Part shown: in pieces, positions 37,601 through 53,693 of the stretch
Position numbering within the stretch: the stretch's first letter is position 1
Layout of the letters: each line of letters begins with the position of its first letter
Source: Acanthochlamys bracteata
Lineage: Eukaryota > Streptophyta > Magnoliopsida > Pandanales > Velloziaceae
Length of the DNA: 64,000 nucleotides
NCBI GenBank assembly: GCA_019914995.1
Contig: CM034129.1
Coordinates: 1,873,725-1,937,724, forward strand
Reading direction: 5' to 3'
Notes under the pieces: model-generated
Database searches by the model: none
What the model was told of the DNA's origin: nothing
What the model saw: the letters and a program-made list of their open reading frames with translations, nothing else
Made by a program: the position numbers and the translations under genes

Positions 37601-38891
37601 TTTTCACTCAAGACTAACATATATTACCTAAGACATTATAAAAGTAATGCACGGAAGTGATGGCACACGTCAGATAATTTGTCAGACAGAGGTGTGCCGA
37701 AGCTAAATCTAAAACATATTGAATCACTTCAAGCCATGAGTTCCTCAATTTCTACCAAAATTAACGAAAACAAGTCCAATAAATGATTGAACAATCAAAC
37801 ATACCTGTGAGGTTGTTTGCACTTAAATCCAACTCATTGAGCACCAGAGAATCTCCTTTCAAAAGGCCGTTCGGTAAGAACCCAGAAAAGTGATTATTAC
37901 TCAATCTCAATATCTCAAGATCATAGACATAGTTAAACCCCGGTAGATCTCCAGATAACTGATTGAAGCTCAAGTCCAACACCTTCAGGGTCCCAAAAGT
38001 TGAAATTTCACCTCCATCAATCAAAGACCCAGTCAGCCTATTGTGGCTCAAATTCAAGTATTTGATTGTATCAGATACGGTTGACAAGACTCTCAAGCCA
38101 TTTGAGCCAGAACTTGTGAGCGAATTCCCACTGAAATCAACATCAACAACCTTTGACACAACGAGAAAGTTCCAATCAACATCACCATCCAACTGATTCC
38201 AACTAAGGTCGATAGACTTGAGATTCTCCATCAACTCTAGGCCCCTTGGAATCCCTTTCTCAAACATATTGAAAGATAGAATCAAAGACACCAAGCCCGT
38301 GAGGCCCTTGAGTGCAGGAGGTATCGGGCCAGAGAAGGAGTTATGGCTAAAATCAAGAGATTCAAGCAACCTCAAATCACCAACTGATGCAGGCAACCCG
38401 CCAGTAAAGTTGTTCCCGGCAAGAGTCAAGTTCTGCAAGCTAGTCAGGGTACCAACACTGCTCGGGAGCTTACCAGAAAACTGATTGTTGGATATATCTA
38501 AATACTTAAGACTACTGAAACCAGAGAGGTCATCAGGAAGATGGCCAGATAAAGAGTTGTTGGCAATGGAGAGCTTAAATAACGAAGACAGCTCAGCAAG
38601 GGCTCCAAGGTTTATGGAACCATTAAGGCCAAGATTGTCAAGAACAATACCGGCAACCCTATCACCAGCACACACAATGCCATTCCATGACGCGGGGCAA
38701 CCGTTGAAGTCGATCGATTCTTCGTTCCAGGAATTAACAATGTAGCCAGTTGGATCATGGGTGATTCCTTTCTTGAACTCTAACAACGCCAAAACATCAC
38801 CGGGTGGGAGCTGGGCAGAAGCCGCCACTGCAGAGAAGAAGACTAAAACAGCAAACACCAAAGCTCTAATCTTTAGCTCCATTGCTTGCAT
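34601..38891 (-). CDS. GHR1: GHR1-like LRR receptor pseudokinase (3 exons, about 1068 aa)
   Basis: Exons are 37805-38891, 35683-37218 and 34601-35184. A signal peptide (LVFAVLVFFSAVAASAQ) precedes an LRR N-terminal cap (SWNGIVC) and about 20 leucine-rich repeats, including GDLPGFNYVYDLEILRLSNN. A transmembrane segment (IAIITACAVTVFIIVLLSII) lies at about 643-667, and a cytoplasmic kinase-like domain follows LTPEELSRAPAEVLGRSSHG. HRD is replaced by HGN (about 911-913) and DFG by DYC, so catalysis is not expected. The VAIK lysine (TVKWL) remains. This matches Arabidopsis GHR1, a plasma-membrane pseudokinase needed for H2O2/ABA-triggered stomatal closure through SLAC1. Start could be either ATG at 38891 or 38882. 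A 5'-UTR intron ending near 38925 is likely. Confidence 0.92.
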
Positions 38892-39880
38892 TACACCAAT
38901 CTTTTCCAACAAAACGTAAATCTGCAGAGTATTTAAAAACTATTAGAGAGCTAAAAAAATGAATTTTCCTACTCAAAGGAAATGAACACAACAACTTAAG
39001 AACTGGGTTTACTTGGATTTATATCACATTGTGGTTCTCGGAGATGGCAGAAAGCAAAAAACAGGCTAAAATCCCACAAAAACATAAATTTAAGCCTGAC
39101 TGAATTGAAGAAAAAGATAGGACTTCGGAAAGAAAGAGATTTTGAAGGTGGGAGCAGTCAGATTAATGTCTGAAAAAATTTCTTGAAGTTGGACCAGTTG
39201 TTCATTCAACAAAACCAGCATTAAACAACCTGAACGACTCCCACCGAATAGCATTCAAAAATTCCTGGCCCGAAAAAGCCAGAACTACCCAGAAAACCAT
39301 AACAGCTAAACAAGAAGTAGAAACTGAAAAAGGAAAAAAAATTACACCAATCTCATGTACAGCAATTACCAAAACCTCAAAAACCTTCCCAAGTAAAAGC
39401 AAGAAAGGAATTCAATGATGCAACTAAAGACAAAAATGGGAAAAGAATTCTCTTTTTTTTTCCGTTTTCAAGAAGAAAATATTAGATACATCTCAGAAAA
39501 GAATCACAAAAACTTACTAACAAAATTTCTTTTACAGAAACAACTAACAAAAACTCAAAAAGTGAAAAACCTTCCATATAAGAACTCACAATCCAAGACC
39601 AAAAAAAAGAAGAAAGACATGAGTGATTCAAAATAAACATAAAAATAAAGAAAAGAAAGGATCGTTTTAGTAATGACAAGAAAAAAAATATATCATAAAC
39701 TTGTATATAAAATAAAAATTCCTAACTTGGAATTAAACCAACCAGGAGAAGTTAGACTACAAGATGTAGACTAGATTCGTAATCAAATCAACTTCTTCAA
39801 ATTGTAATCCTTAAAATTCTTCTATACATTATAAACTTCTTCACATAGTAATCACTCCCTCTCTTCTCTCCCTCTATGTT

Positions 39881-39895
39881 AAACCCTAACCCTAA
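39881..39895. promoter_or_regulatory. Telo-box motif upstream of the GHR1-like gene
   Basis: AAACCCTAACCCTAA is two units of the plant telomere repeat (telo box). In plant promoters this motif sits near the transcription start of growth-related genes and can recruit telomere-repeat-binding factors. It lies next to a CT/GA-rich stretch at the likely transcription start. Confidence 0.5.
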
Positions 39896-40152
39896 TATCT
39901 CTTGTCAGTGAGATCAAGAGAGGAGAGAGAGTGTGTGTCCAGTGTGGAGTGGGCACTTTCTTTGGTTTGGTGCAAGTGATATCTTATTATTGCTATTAAT
40001 TTCTTTTGTTTGTTTGTTGGTTTGGTTTTTTTTATTATTATGGAAGAGAGCTCTACGCGCCAAAAAGATTGAAGAGCTGAAGAAGGACAGACAGTTCTGA
40101 ATTGCCTCGCGGACCTGAATCGAAATTAGATTCCGTTAGTTTTTTTACAAGG

Positions 40153-40171
40153 AAAAGCCCATTGGGCTTTT
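40153..40171. repeat. Short palindrome with TGGGC-type half sites
   Basis: AAAAGCCC-ATT-GGGCTTTT is an 8-bp perfect inverted repeat with a 3-base centre. The arms contain GCCCA/TGGGC-like cores resembling site II elements. It lies about 1.25 kb upstream of the GHR1-like start codon. Confidence 0.4.
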
Positions 40172-41301
40172 GGCACCGTGGGCAGTGGAGTTCTGACACT
40201 TTTGACCTAAGAATAATTATTCGGACATGAAAGTGTTTGACTGTTAATTAACGAACTGTCTTTCTTTGTTAGATCTTGCACTTGGATTCAAGTAATGATA
40301 CATTGGATTCTCAGAAATTGCAGCTTATAGGGAAAAGTCGGACAGATTTTGGAGGAAGATGAGTAAAAAAGAATGTTTAAAAATGTTTTAAAAAGAATTT
40401 AAAAAACTATTCCATTTTTTAGATAATAATAAATATTTATAATATTAAAATTTTTTTGTAATTTTTAAATTTTTACAAAATTAAATAATATTATGAAGAT
40501 TTTATTAAAAAATATTAAAAAATAATTAATACAAAAAATAATAATTAATACCTAATATTATGCTCGCCAATCTGTTTAATTGGAAAAGCTGCAGTTGTGG
40601 GAAATTAGCTAAGACTTTTTTAGTTGGAGGTGGTTGTCTGTTTACTGAACTTTAATAATGAAATTAGAAAAACAGAGCTTTATTAAAAACCAAAACCCCA
40701 TGCAAAGTGCAAAGTTATTTAAAAAGGGAACAAGCAAAAGAACTCAGGTCAAGCTTTTTTCGGGTTAAGAGCCCAGATGCACACTCTACGCATTTCCCAA
40801 ACGATAAAAAAAACTCGAGCAAACTTGGCATGGTTCACCATAGTTGAAGTTGAACCCAGTTAGACAACGGTTAATAAACATAATAATTATGTCAAGTTAA
40901 AAGTAAAAAAGACATTTTCTTCATGGTTTGTGAATTATAATGTTTCCCATACTCTATTAGTGCTGGAATAAAGTTTATAGGCCCAAATGAAATTTAGAGA
41001 TGGTAGTTTGAAATCACAAAATTCACTAACAAATCACACCTTCAAGGCTTCAACCTCTGATGCCATTTCTGAGCATCCTAGAAGAGAAACCATGGCAACA
41101 AATAATTGGCACAACTAAAGAACCATAACATTGTTCACCACAGTCTAAGATAAACTTCACCAAAGTTCAACAGGCTTAACTTATTTGATAATATACAAAT
41201 ATCCAGAAACGAACGTAATCTTTTACATTTATTGCAGGACACAAATAAGTTCATCAGACAAGTTGTACTGAAAATATAGGTAAAACAAGTCAAACTTACA
41301 T

Positions 41302-44010
41302 CTAGCAAAATTCCATCTCAGAGACTTTGGCTGTGACGCTGCTGCAAAGCTCCTTCAGATTTTGGAAGTCTTTTCCATTGAGTGAAACAGAAGCCAGACG
41401 CTTGGATATTTCTTCACCAGAAGCACATTCAAACGCAACGCTTGAATTGTAAACAAAATAGCCCGCACACTCCCAAGCAGATAAAAGACGTCCGCACACC
41501 AACTTGTTGACCTAAGTATAAGCAGGCAACGATTAGATATTAGTAGTTAAAGATTTACCTTAGGCAAACACATGAAGGAAATCAAAGGCAGAGCTAATTG
41601 ATATAGTAGCCAATGTTCTTTCCCAACAGAATCATCACATATTACCCAGCAGAAAATCCAAACCTATAATATGTAGCCAAAAGCAACATAAAAGGATTGG
41701 ACCATACACGCATCTGACTTATGGAGTAATTAAGAAAAGGTAAGAAAACAAATTTCATTAGAGTATGTATTACCTGTGGCAAGAAGTATATCTTGGTACC
41801 ACAATCAGATATCAGTAGATTAACAGCAGCATTCTGATATCGTAAGAAGGAACACACTTTTGTCACAACTTCAGCTAGTAGGTCCTGGTTGTTTCCAGTA
41901 AACACTAGACTCTTCAATGGATAGCCCACTATCTCAGATAGAGTCATCCCTTTCCCGACAGTGTCATAACATAAAGGAATTGTTGGGTAAAGTTCCACAG
42001 GCAGAGTGTGTGCAAAGTAACTTGCCTGTCCAAAATCAGTAAAGTGTCACATTGAGTTCCCTATTAGAGACATATCTATATGAATAAGTTGCAAACTCTA
42101 CTATACTCTCTAGTCTTTATCTTGACCTAGCACTTAGACTTAGAGTGCTACAAAGGTGAACAAAAATACTAAAATACTCATTTAAAAAATAAAGCATCCG
42201 TCAGTATAAACAACAGCAGCATAGCCAGAATGCTGAAGTATACTATAGAGAAGATGCCACTCCATGTTTCATTTATCCAAGAGTCACCGGATAAAAAGAA
42301 AAACTCAATGTTGCTGGGGTGCACTTTAGCCCTCAAGGAAATAATTTTGGTGTACATTTCACTAAGGGTCAAGTAGATAACTTCTCAAAGTTACTTTGAC
42401 ATGTTATTTTATAATATCTATAATCTCAATATCTCAATAAGCTCCGACATTCAAGTACCCTTTCTAGCCAGTATGTAATACGGCCCAAATTAATCACATG
42501 TAACTAAATGCATAGAAATACAAAACATTGCAACATACACTCGTGCCAACAGATAGACGTATAACAAAACTGGAGCAACATATCACCTGAAAGTACACAT
42601 AACTTGAATCTGAAGCAACAGCCTGGTCATAGGAGATCCGGAAAGACCAATTATTCATCTCATGGGCTATCTGTAAGATAGGTTTCAGGACATTCCTGTC
42701 AAGATACTGAAAGTAACGATTCAGATCATACGGCACCAAGAAGACATGACCGTACTCCATGGGGTTATCCTATCAAATAATATCAATCAGTAATTACTTA
42801 GCTATTGGGAAGTTAAAATTTTCAATCCCTGATTCAAAAACTTACATTAACAATTACCAGAGTTCCCTCTCTAGGTACAATTCCTGAATAAAAGAGTTCA
42901 GGATTCTCCTCTGCTCCATTGCCAATGCAAATGAGTATATCTTCATTGAATAATTTCATGTAGCTTGATTTTAATGACCCCAATGGATGAAACACTCTGT
43001 TCTCAAACTCTTTAACAGATAGAAGGTCCCAGTTCTCATTTACTTGAGCAATGAACTTATTTTCCCCCGATATGATCTACACAAGTAAAATCACACAAAA
43101 CTACTTACCACTATAAAACTTGCTCTCAAAAAATTGTTAGATAACTGTAAGGTTCATTTCAACGATAACAGCTAAACCTTATCCCGCTAGGTGCGGTCAG
43201 CTACAAGGTTCATTTCTCAAAACATTAAATGCACCTTTGTTTCACATGAAGTTATGTCATATCTGAGCTGATTTTTCCAGGCACGGTCTTCCCACTAGAA
43301 TAAATACAGCAATAAGAACAGGAAAGAAAAGACATGACTTGTACAAAACAAAAAAGAAGGGATTAAATTGACATACTTGAGCAAGGAGGAGGGCATCCAA
43401 CAAAGTTTGCTCATACTCGCCAGAACATGGCAATTCCCATGAAGAACCATTTCTTCTTACAGAAGTACCAAACAGGTAAACATGCGTGTTGATGCATAAG
43501 TCCCCTGTGAATTAAAAAAAATAAATTACTTAGAGGTTATAGAGATTATAATCCTACATAATTGTAGAGATTCAATTTCCACTTTTAACATGATTTGAAT
43601 ATACAAGTGTGTTAAGTACTAAGACACAAATGTATGCATAACATCCAATCTCAAGCAATTTCGTAACAGGCGTCTCTCTCTCTCTCTCTCTCTCTGAACA
43701 ATGTAACAGGCATGTGAACCTTCATTATCAAACAGCACACCAATTGTAAGATACACGGGGAAAGTTTTGCTTGACAATGTTAGAGAAGCTTGTGTACGGC
43801 AGCAATGACAACAATCATGGACTACTGACTTTAGATGGCTCAACCCAAACTATAAATAAAAAGGTAAGCTGCTTAAGGAAATGCATTTAAAGCTCTGAAA
43901 AAACAAGACCAGCTGAACCACTAACCTCTCATATTACATTTTGATTGCTCTGAGCTAATTTTCTGTTCAGCAACAGCATAGCCGTCTTGAGAATTGTTAA
44001 TGGTTACCAT
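41302..44010 (-). CDS. VTC2-like GDP-L-galactose phosphorylase homologue lacking HIT histidines (7 exons, 382 aa)
   Basis: Exons are 43926-44010, 43377-43504, 43235-43294, 42846-43076, 42587-42769, 41774-42025 and 41302-41511, 1149 nt in one frame. Landmarks of the GDP-hexose phosphorylase (VTC2/VTC5) family are LLLAQWEDRAW, RYDITSCETK, EYGHVFLVPYDLNRY, VGYPLKSLVFTG and NLLISDCGTKIYFLPQ. VTC2 converts GDP-L-galactose to L-galactose-1-phosphate in the ascorbate pathway and carries HLHFQ as its HIT motif. Here the aligned stretch at about 225-229 reads YVYFQ, so both histidines, including the nucleophile, are tyrosine. The protein is shorter than VTC2 (about 440 aa). The gene has intact splicing and frame, so it looks functional but non-catalytic, perhaps regulatory (inference). 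The first exon is short and assigned by phase fit; its certainty is lower. Confidence 0.85.
43673..43695. repeat. TC microsatellite in intron 1 of the VTC2-like gene
   Basis: An uninterrupted TC run of about 11 units lies inside the intron between the first and second coding exons. Confidence 0.75.
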
Positions 44011-45240
44011 ATTTTAGAAAACAATATATTATGACTACTAGAATGCTAATAAACTACTTTAGGGAATTAATCTTCCTCTCCACCGCCAGCAAGATAGGTC
44101 AGATCAGATGGATGCCCGCCAGCAGATGGAAGAGCGCCACGACCACCGTGAAAAGAAGGGGACGCAAGCAAGAACTTAGGGAATGCCTGAGAACATTCTG
44201 TTCCCCTTCTCAGTACAACACGGGTTACTTTTCTTAGAGCCGTGTTTAAATCACTGGAGCCAGCCCTAATCGGACTAGCAGACTCAAGTATACCAAGATG
44301 ACTAACAATAGCTTCAGAAGAAAACAGTTCCTTCTAAATATCCAGATCTTCCTACCATCAAACCAACCCACAAAACATGCTTAAGATGCTCCACCTGTTC
44401 ACCCACAGCCCACAGATTAGAGAACTTTCCAAATTTAATCTTTAAGAATACATACCAACAGAACTTCATTAGCACAAGCATCTGCTATCACGGTAATCAA
44501 TCACCAATACAGTTCACTGTAAAACTAATGCAATGCCTGAAAATCAGATCAAAATTTAAACTTTCCAAGACCAACATCTGACAATGACAGCAATTAAAAA
44601 AGAAAAAAACTATGCCTTAAAATCAGATCAAAACTCAAACATTCCAAGTAGAACAAGCTAAAGATAACAAGTAAAGCAATCTAAAAAGTGTGTAAGGAAC
44701 ATAAAAACATATATAAAAATAAATTAAAACTGAGACTAAACTTCAAGATTGCGGATAAGATCAAACAATGACACCAATCTAACAAATGAAATTGGAAGTA
44801 AGTAATTCTACGCCACTGAAATCCATCAGAAGCCATAAATCAAAACTTAACTACAAGCACAACAAGTAACCTCACATCCCACAACATGAAATCAAGATCA
44901 TCTTAAGAAATTAAACAAAGTTTTAGACAGTAAGAAGAACAGGAAAAATTGGTACCTTGTTTAATTTGGAACAAAAACGAAACAATCAAGCGAAGAACTA
45001 GATCAAGACAATGAAATTCTACAGAGATGAAGAAGAAACACTGGTGGGTAAAAATGAGGTAAATATGTGTTTTCTTTCCTATTTGGTTTGTTTTCCCTTC
45101 TCGTGATTTGATTCGTTGTGTTGGATTTGCTTCTTATCAGCTGAAAAGAACGCGAGCAATGGAGAATCAACGGAGAGCGCCTAGTTGCTTGGTGTAGGTT
45201 AGTGGTGGCTACACCGAACTGCGGAGGAATGTAACGTTAT
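44011..45240 (-). other. Probable 5' leader and promoter of the VTC2-like gene
   Basis: On the minus strand ACAAG|gtacca at 44955-44956 is a good donor, so a non-coding first exon near 44956-45130 and a 5'-UTR intron of about 0.9 kb are likely. This layout is common in plant VTC2-type genes. I did not identify a conserved upstream open reading frame with confidence. Confidence 0.4.
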
Positions 45241-45339
45241 ATTTCGGACCACATTACTAGTGAGCGTGTTGTGTTTCAGGAATCGACTCATTGCAGGCCG
45301 GCCGATATTGATTCCTAAAGCAATAGTACAGTGAATTAG

Positions 45340-46250
45340 AGATCGTTTAGAATTATTTTAAAATAAAAAGTTTTGATAAAACTTTTATAGAAATAAAATT
45401 TCTTTTTTAGTTTAAGAAAATCGAAAGACTACATATAATAATTCTGCGATCTATAATTTATCTATAGTTTTTAAACTAAAAAAAATAATCTAAAATAGTA
45501 TAGAAAATTTTTCAAAAGATAGAAAGCTGAAAAAAATAAACAATAATATCCATAAGTAATACCAAACAGGACCTGATGTAATAAGAGTTTTTGATTAAAT
45601 AACTATTACCTTCCAATTTTATGTTTTTAACATTTTAATTTTTCTCAAAATAAGTTTTTCTAACCTATTTTTTACCAAAAATTTTCTTGACTTTTTCTGA
45701 AAACAAAAGTCCTCTCAACAAATGATGAGAAGGCAAACTCCACAAATATGTCTCGCTGAATTGATTCCAGTGCTGTATGATGAAGCTCTTTTTTATTCAG
45801 GTATGATAAGCTAACAACAATACCAGAACATTGGGAGTCCAAGAGGTGGAAAGATATATATACCAACTACTGATTTCAAATCGGTAAGTACATCAGTACA
45901 TTCGTCTACGAAACAACTAATAAACATTCGGACAACAGAGTAACATGGAATATGTTAACTGCAAGAATTCTTCATCCATGAGACGAATGTAAGCTTTTCG
46001 GAAAAGACATTGCCACAAGGGTATACTGGCATTATACGTTACATGATAAGCGATGGGAGAAAAAAAACACATTTATAAACAATTTTATAAACTGCAATTC
46101 ATCTATAATTTTCAAATTTAAAGTATTGTAAAAATTTTATTGAAAAATGAGAAGTTGAATGAAATTTTGACAAGCAGCGCTAAGCACTGCCAAACATCAT
46201 ATATTTCGTTTCCTTTTCTAAGTAATAGATCGCTTTTGAGCAATGATCAT
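45340..46250. other. AT-rich intergenic DNA
   Basis: 45340-45570 is a repeat-like AT-rich block opening GATCGTTTAGAATTATTTTA and closing CCAAACAGGACCTG, the kind of edge seen around old small insertions. The remainder includes the 3' flank of the MSI1-type gene. No gene seen. Confidence 0.4.
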
Positions 46251-46253
46251 AGG

Positions 46254-50437
<4,184 letters not shown>

Positions 50438-52736
50438 ATGAAGGAGTACAACAACGGTGAGGTTTGGGATTTCGATAGCGATGTCGGTGGTGCCGGAGGC
50501 GGTGGTGGTGGTGCCTTCGTTCTCGGGCTCGATGGCGGCACCACATCAACTGTCTGCGTGTGCATGGAAGCGTCCCCCTGCGCTGCTACAGATGCTGCCC
50601 CTGACGAATTGCCACGTGTGATCTCCCGCGCTGTTGCTGGTTGCTCTAACCATAATTCAGTTGGAGGTACTACTACCTCAATTGTTCTAATAAATTGCTA
50701 AATTTATATCCATTGTTGCCTTGTAGATTTGTTAAATTTGGTTTTGGAAAGCTAATGTAAAGCCGTGTGATGAATGGAAAAAGGAACTGCTAGACTATAG
50801 CTTTGTTCTTCTCACAATTGCAATAAGGATTGGATCTTAGTTGTTTGTAGTATTCTTCTCAAATAAGGGTTACATATGACTTAATGAGTTGTTTTAGAGC
50901 CATGGAATAGAACATTGGAAGTGGAAGTAAGTTTGATGACAGAAGGTATATATTGAGCAGTCAAGATTTTCGGTGGAAGAACTCTTTACAGTCTTAGATT
51001 ATATGCAACTATTTGCTTATGTTATTGCCAGCACTAACATGCCTTTTCTTTGTTCCTTTGACATAATATAGTATCGAATTGCTAAGAAAATTTAATTTCT
51101 CCCTTTACCTATATAGTGCAGTATGTCTCTTTGAATTTTGCAGAAACAGCAGCCAGAGAAACATTAGTAAAGGTCATGTCTGAAGCCCTTTCTAAGGCGA
51201 AGTCTAGTATTTCTGCTGTCCGTGCAGTTTGCTTAGCTGTATCTGGAGTAAATCATCCTACTGACCAACAGAAAATACTAGACTGGCTTAGGTTAGCCCT
51301 CTACGTTTTTATGCACCTTCTGTATTCTTAATGAATCGAATCTTCCAAATGCATAATAATGTATACATGTGCCACATATTCATATGTATCTTGATCACTC
51401 TCTCCTATAATTTATGCAGATCATATCTTGTAATATGCCAAAAACCTTTTTTGGCAGCTCTTGAAGTTAGCTACCAACATCAACACTGCCACTATGAAAA
51501 TATCAAGACATCAATGAGGGAAAAAAACTAACCATGGATGTAGTTCTCATGGCTGTAATTACTTGAGTAACTGTATCTCATATATAAATAGGAAAATATC
51601 TCACAGATCTGCCTGTTAAATTGTTTGATGTAGAAGTAAGAGTACATATTTGCCATTGATCAAATCACCAAATACACCCGAGGACATAAAAAATGGTTCT
51701 GTTAATGTTGGTCATTCCTAAAAAAGAATCAACAAATTAATAGCCTGCTTTACTCCGTTGCTTTTCTTTCAGAGACATATTTCCAAGTCATGTCAAATTA
51801 TTCGTGGAAAATGATGCTGTAGCAGCACTGGCAAGTGGGACTATGGGAAAGCTACATGGATGTGTACTAATTGCAGGTACAGGCACTATAGCTTATGGCT
51901 TCACTGAAGATGGTAAAGAGGCCCGAGCAGCAGGTGCAGGACCTATTTTGGGGGACTGGGGAAGGTTAGTTCTTAGTATTGATGATTTAGGCTCTTCCGG
52001 ATTTTTGTTTTAAGTCAGTCAGGCTTTTGAGGACCGTGAGGAGGAATATATTGCACATTTTGCAGCGGATACGGGATTGCTTCACAGGCATTGACTGCAA
52101 TAATTAGGGCTTATGATGGCCGTGGTCCCCAAACAATGCTAACAAATACTATTCTCAAGGAACTTGGGCTTTCTTCACCAGATGAACTTATAGGGTATTT
52201 CCTTTGTGAGTTTTATACTGATAATTGGACATGCATGACTATTCATCTATCTGCTGTTAGTACTGTACACATCACACTTGATGGTGCATTTTCACAATAT
52301 AATAAGTTACGTAAAATGTTTGATATGTCACTGATTCAGGTTATGTAGTATACCATAATTTGTTTGAATTACAACAATTTATCTAAATGTGGCGCTCTTT
52401 CTTAAGGCATTAGATGTGAGCCTTGTGAAAAATTCTGGAGTAGTAGAAGTGCTCTTAGAACCTTGTTATAATTAACAGTTATGCATTCCAAACACTATAA
52501 TTGACTGCCTGCTATATTCTATGATAAAAATAGGTGGACTTATGCAGATCACTCATGGGCACGTATTGCAGCATTGGTTCCTGTTGTAGTATCTTCTGCC
52601 GAAGCTGGTGATGAAGTTGCAAATAAAATATTACATGATTCAGTTATAGAGTTAGTGGACAGCGTAAAAGCTGTTGTTTGCCGACTTGGATTATGCGGCC
52701 AAGGTAATGACCATTGATTCCTGCAATTGCTGAAAG

Positions 52737-52782
<46 letters not shown>

Positions 52783-52783
52783 A

Positions 52784-52870
<87 letters not shown>

Positions 52871-53693
52871 GCGGGAAATAGATGATTTCTTTCTTGCTGG
52901 TGCATGAGTCTATGGAAATAGCATTGATACTTTAAAAATTGAATTTGAATATGAAGGCTCATTTCAGTAAGAATTTCATATCTGTCTCTTTTGCAGATGG
53001 AAAGGGTTCTTTTCCTCTTGTGTTGGTTGGTGGAGTTCTTGAAGCTAATAAGATATGGGATATTGGGAAGGAAGTCATAAACTGCATTACCAAAATCTAT
53101 CCAGGAGCTCAACCTATTTGTCCCAAGGTGTGTTGGTATGGCTAACATATTCAGAAGCTTTCTGCAATATGTGGTTAACCCTCATAAGTGAACTTTGAGT
53201 AGGCTGTAGCTAAAAATCCCAACACCCTCATACTTGTGCTAATTTCTTATTCCTAGATGGTAAGTCGCAACGTTAGATGCGTCACAGATGTGAATCACTG
53301 AATTTGATGGTATGTTAGTTATGCGTATATCTTGGATAAGGCGTAGATAATTGTGCGGTTTTGATATTCTTATTGTCACTTAGGTTAGTAGATAATAATT
53401 GGAAATTTCAACATCAAAGAGTAAAGGGCAGCTTGACAACATGGGGTCCAATGCGGTCACAACTTTTAGCCAACTATTCATAAGCTAGATTTTGTGGATA
53501 ACATCTGCAGGTCAAGGTCATTGTTTAGGGGTAGATGATTCACATCTCCAGTTCTTAGAAAGCATACTGCAAAAGTTTTGCTGTGAAACGGATGTTTTTC
53601 ATGCGGTCAAGCTCTTGTTTGCAGGTAGAGCCTGCTGTTGGTGCAGCATTGCTTGCCTGGAATTATTCCATCCAAGAGGCAAATGGTAACTAA
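50438..53693 (+). CDS. N-acetyl-D-glucosamine kinase, BadF/BcrAD ATPase family (7 exons, 355 aa)
   Basis: Exons are 50438-50666, 51144-51291, 51773-51964, 52066-52194, 52534-52703, 52997-53127 and 53625-53693, joining to 1068 nt. The ASKHA-fold signatures are in order: phosphate-1 VLGLDGGTTSTV (28-39), LFVENDAVAALASG, phosphate-2 IAGTGTIAYG (159-168), GPILGDWGSGYGIA, and the adenosine motif PLVLVGGVLEANKIW. The family phosphorylates free GlcNAc to GlcNAc-6-phosphate for salvage into UDP-GlcNAc (Arabidopsis At1g30540 type). The protein is probably cytosolic, since no targeting signal is visible. A glycine-rich stretch (18-25) sits just before the domain. The ATG is the first in a leader of about 50-100 bases. 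Confidence 0.92.
52737..52870. repeat. Compound trinucleotide microsatellite in an intron of the GlcNAc kinase gene
   Basis: An AAT run passes directly into a long ATT run with one AAA interruption, and then into a GTT run. The AAT and ATT halves are complementary, so the tract can fold on itself. It lies between coding exons 5 and 6. Confidence 0.9.

Larger units (their letters stand above)
38926..41301. other. GHR1-like promoter and leader, then intergenic DNA
   Basis: 38926-39960 holds the probable 5'-UTR intron and first non-coding exon of the GHR1-like gene, with a purine-rich (minus strand) leader. 40370-40560 is AT-rich repeat-like sequence. 40600-41300 has no gene and probably includes the 3' UTR of the VTC2-like gene on the minus strand. 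Confidence 0.45.

Noticed and set aside
35639..38745. Several plus-strand frames across the GHR1-like gene
   Set aside because: They are antisense of the leucine-rich repeats, whose periodic codons leave open antisense frames.
43619..43843. 74-codon frame with Cys-rich start (VHDCCHCCRT) upstream of VTC2-like exon 2
   Set aside because: It runs through a TC microsatellite. The exon at 43926-44010 fits the required phase better, so I treat this as intron.
52549..53148. 199-codon minus-strand open frame with long Thr and Ile runs
   Set aside because: It is the translation of the trinucleotide microsatellite and antisense of true exons of the GlcNAc kinase gene.
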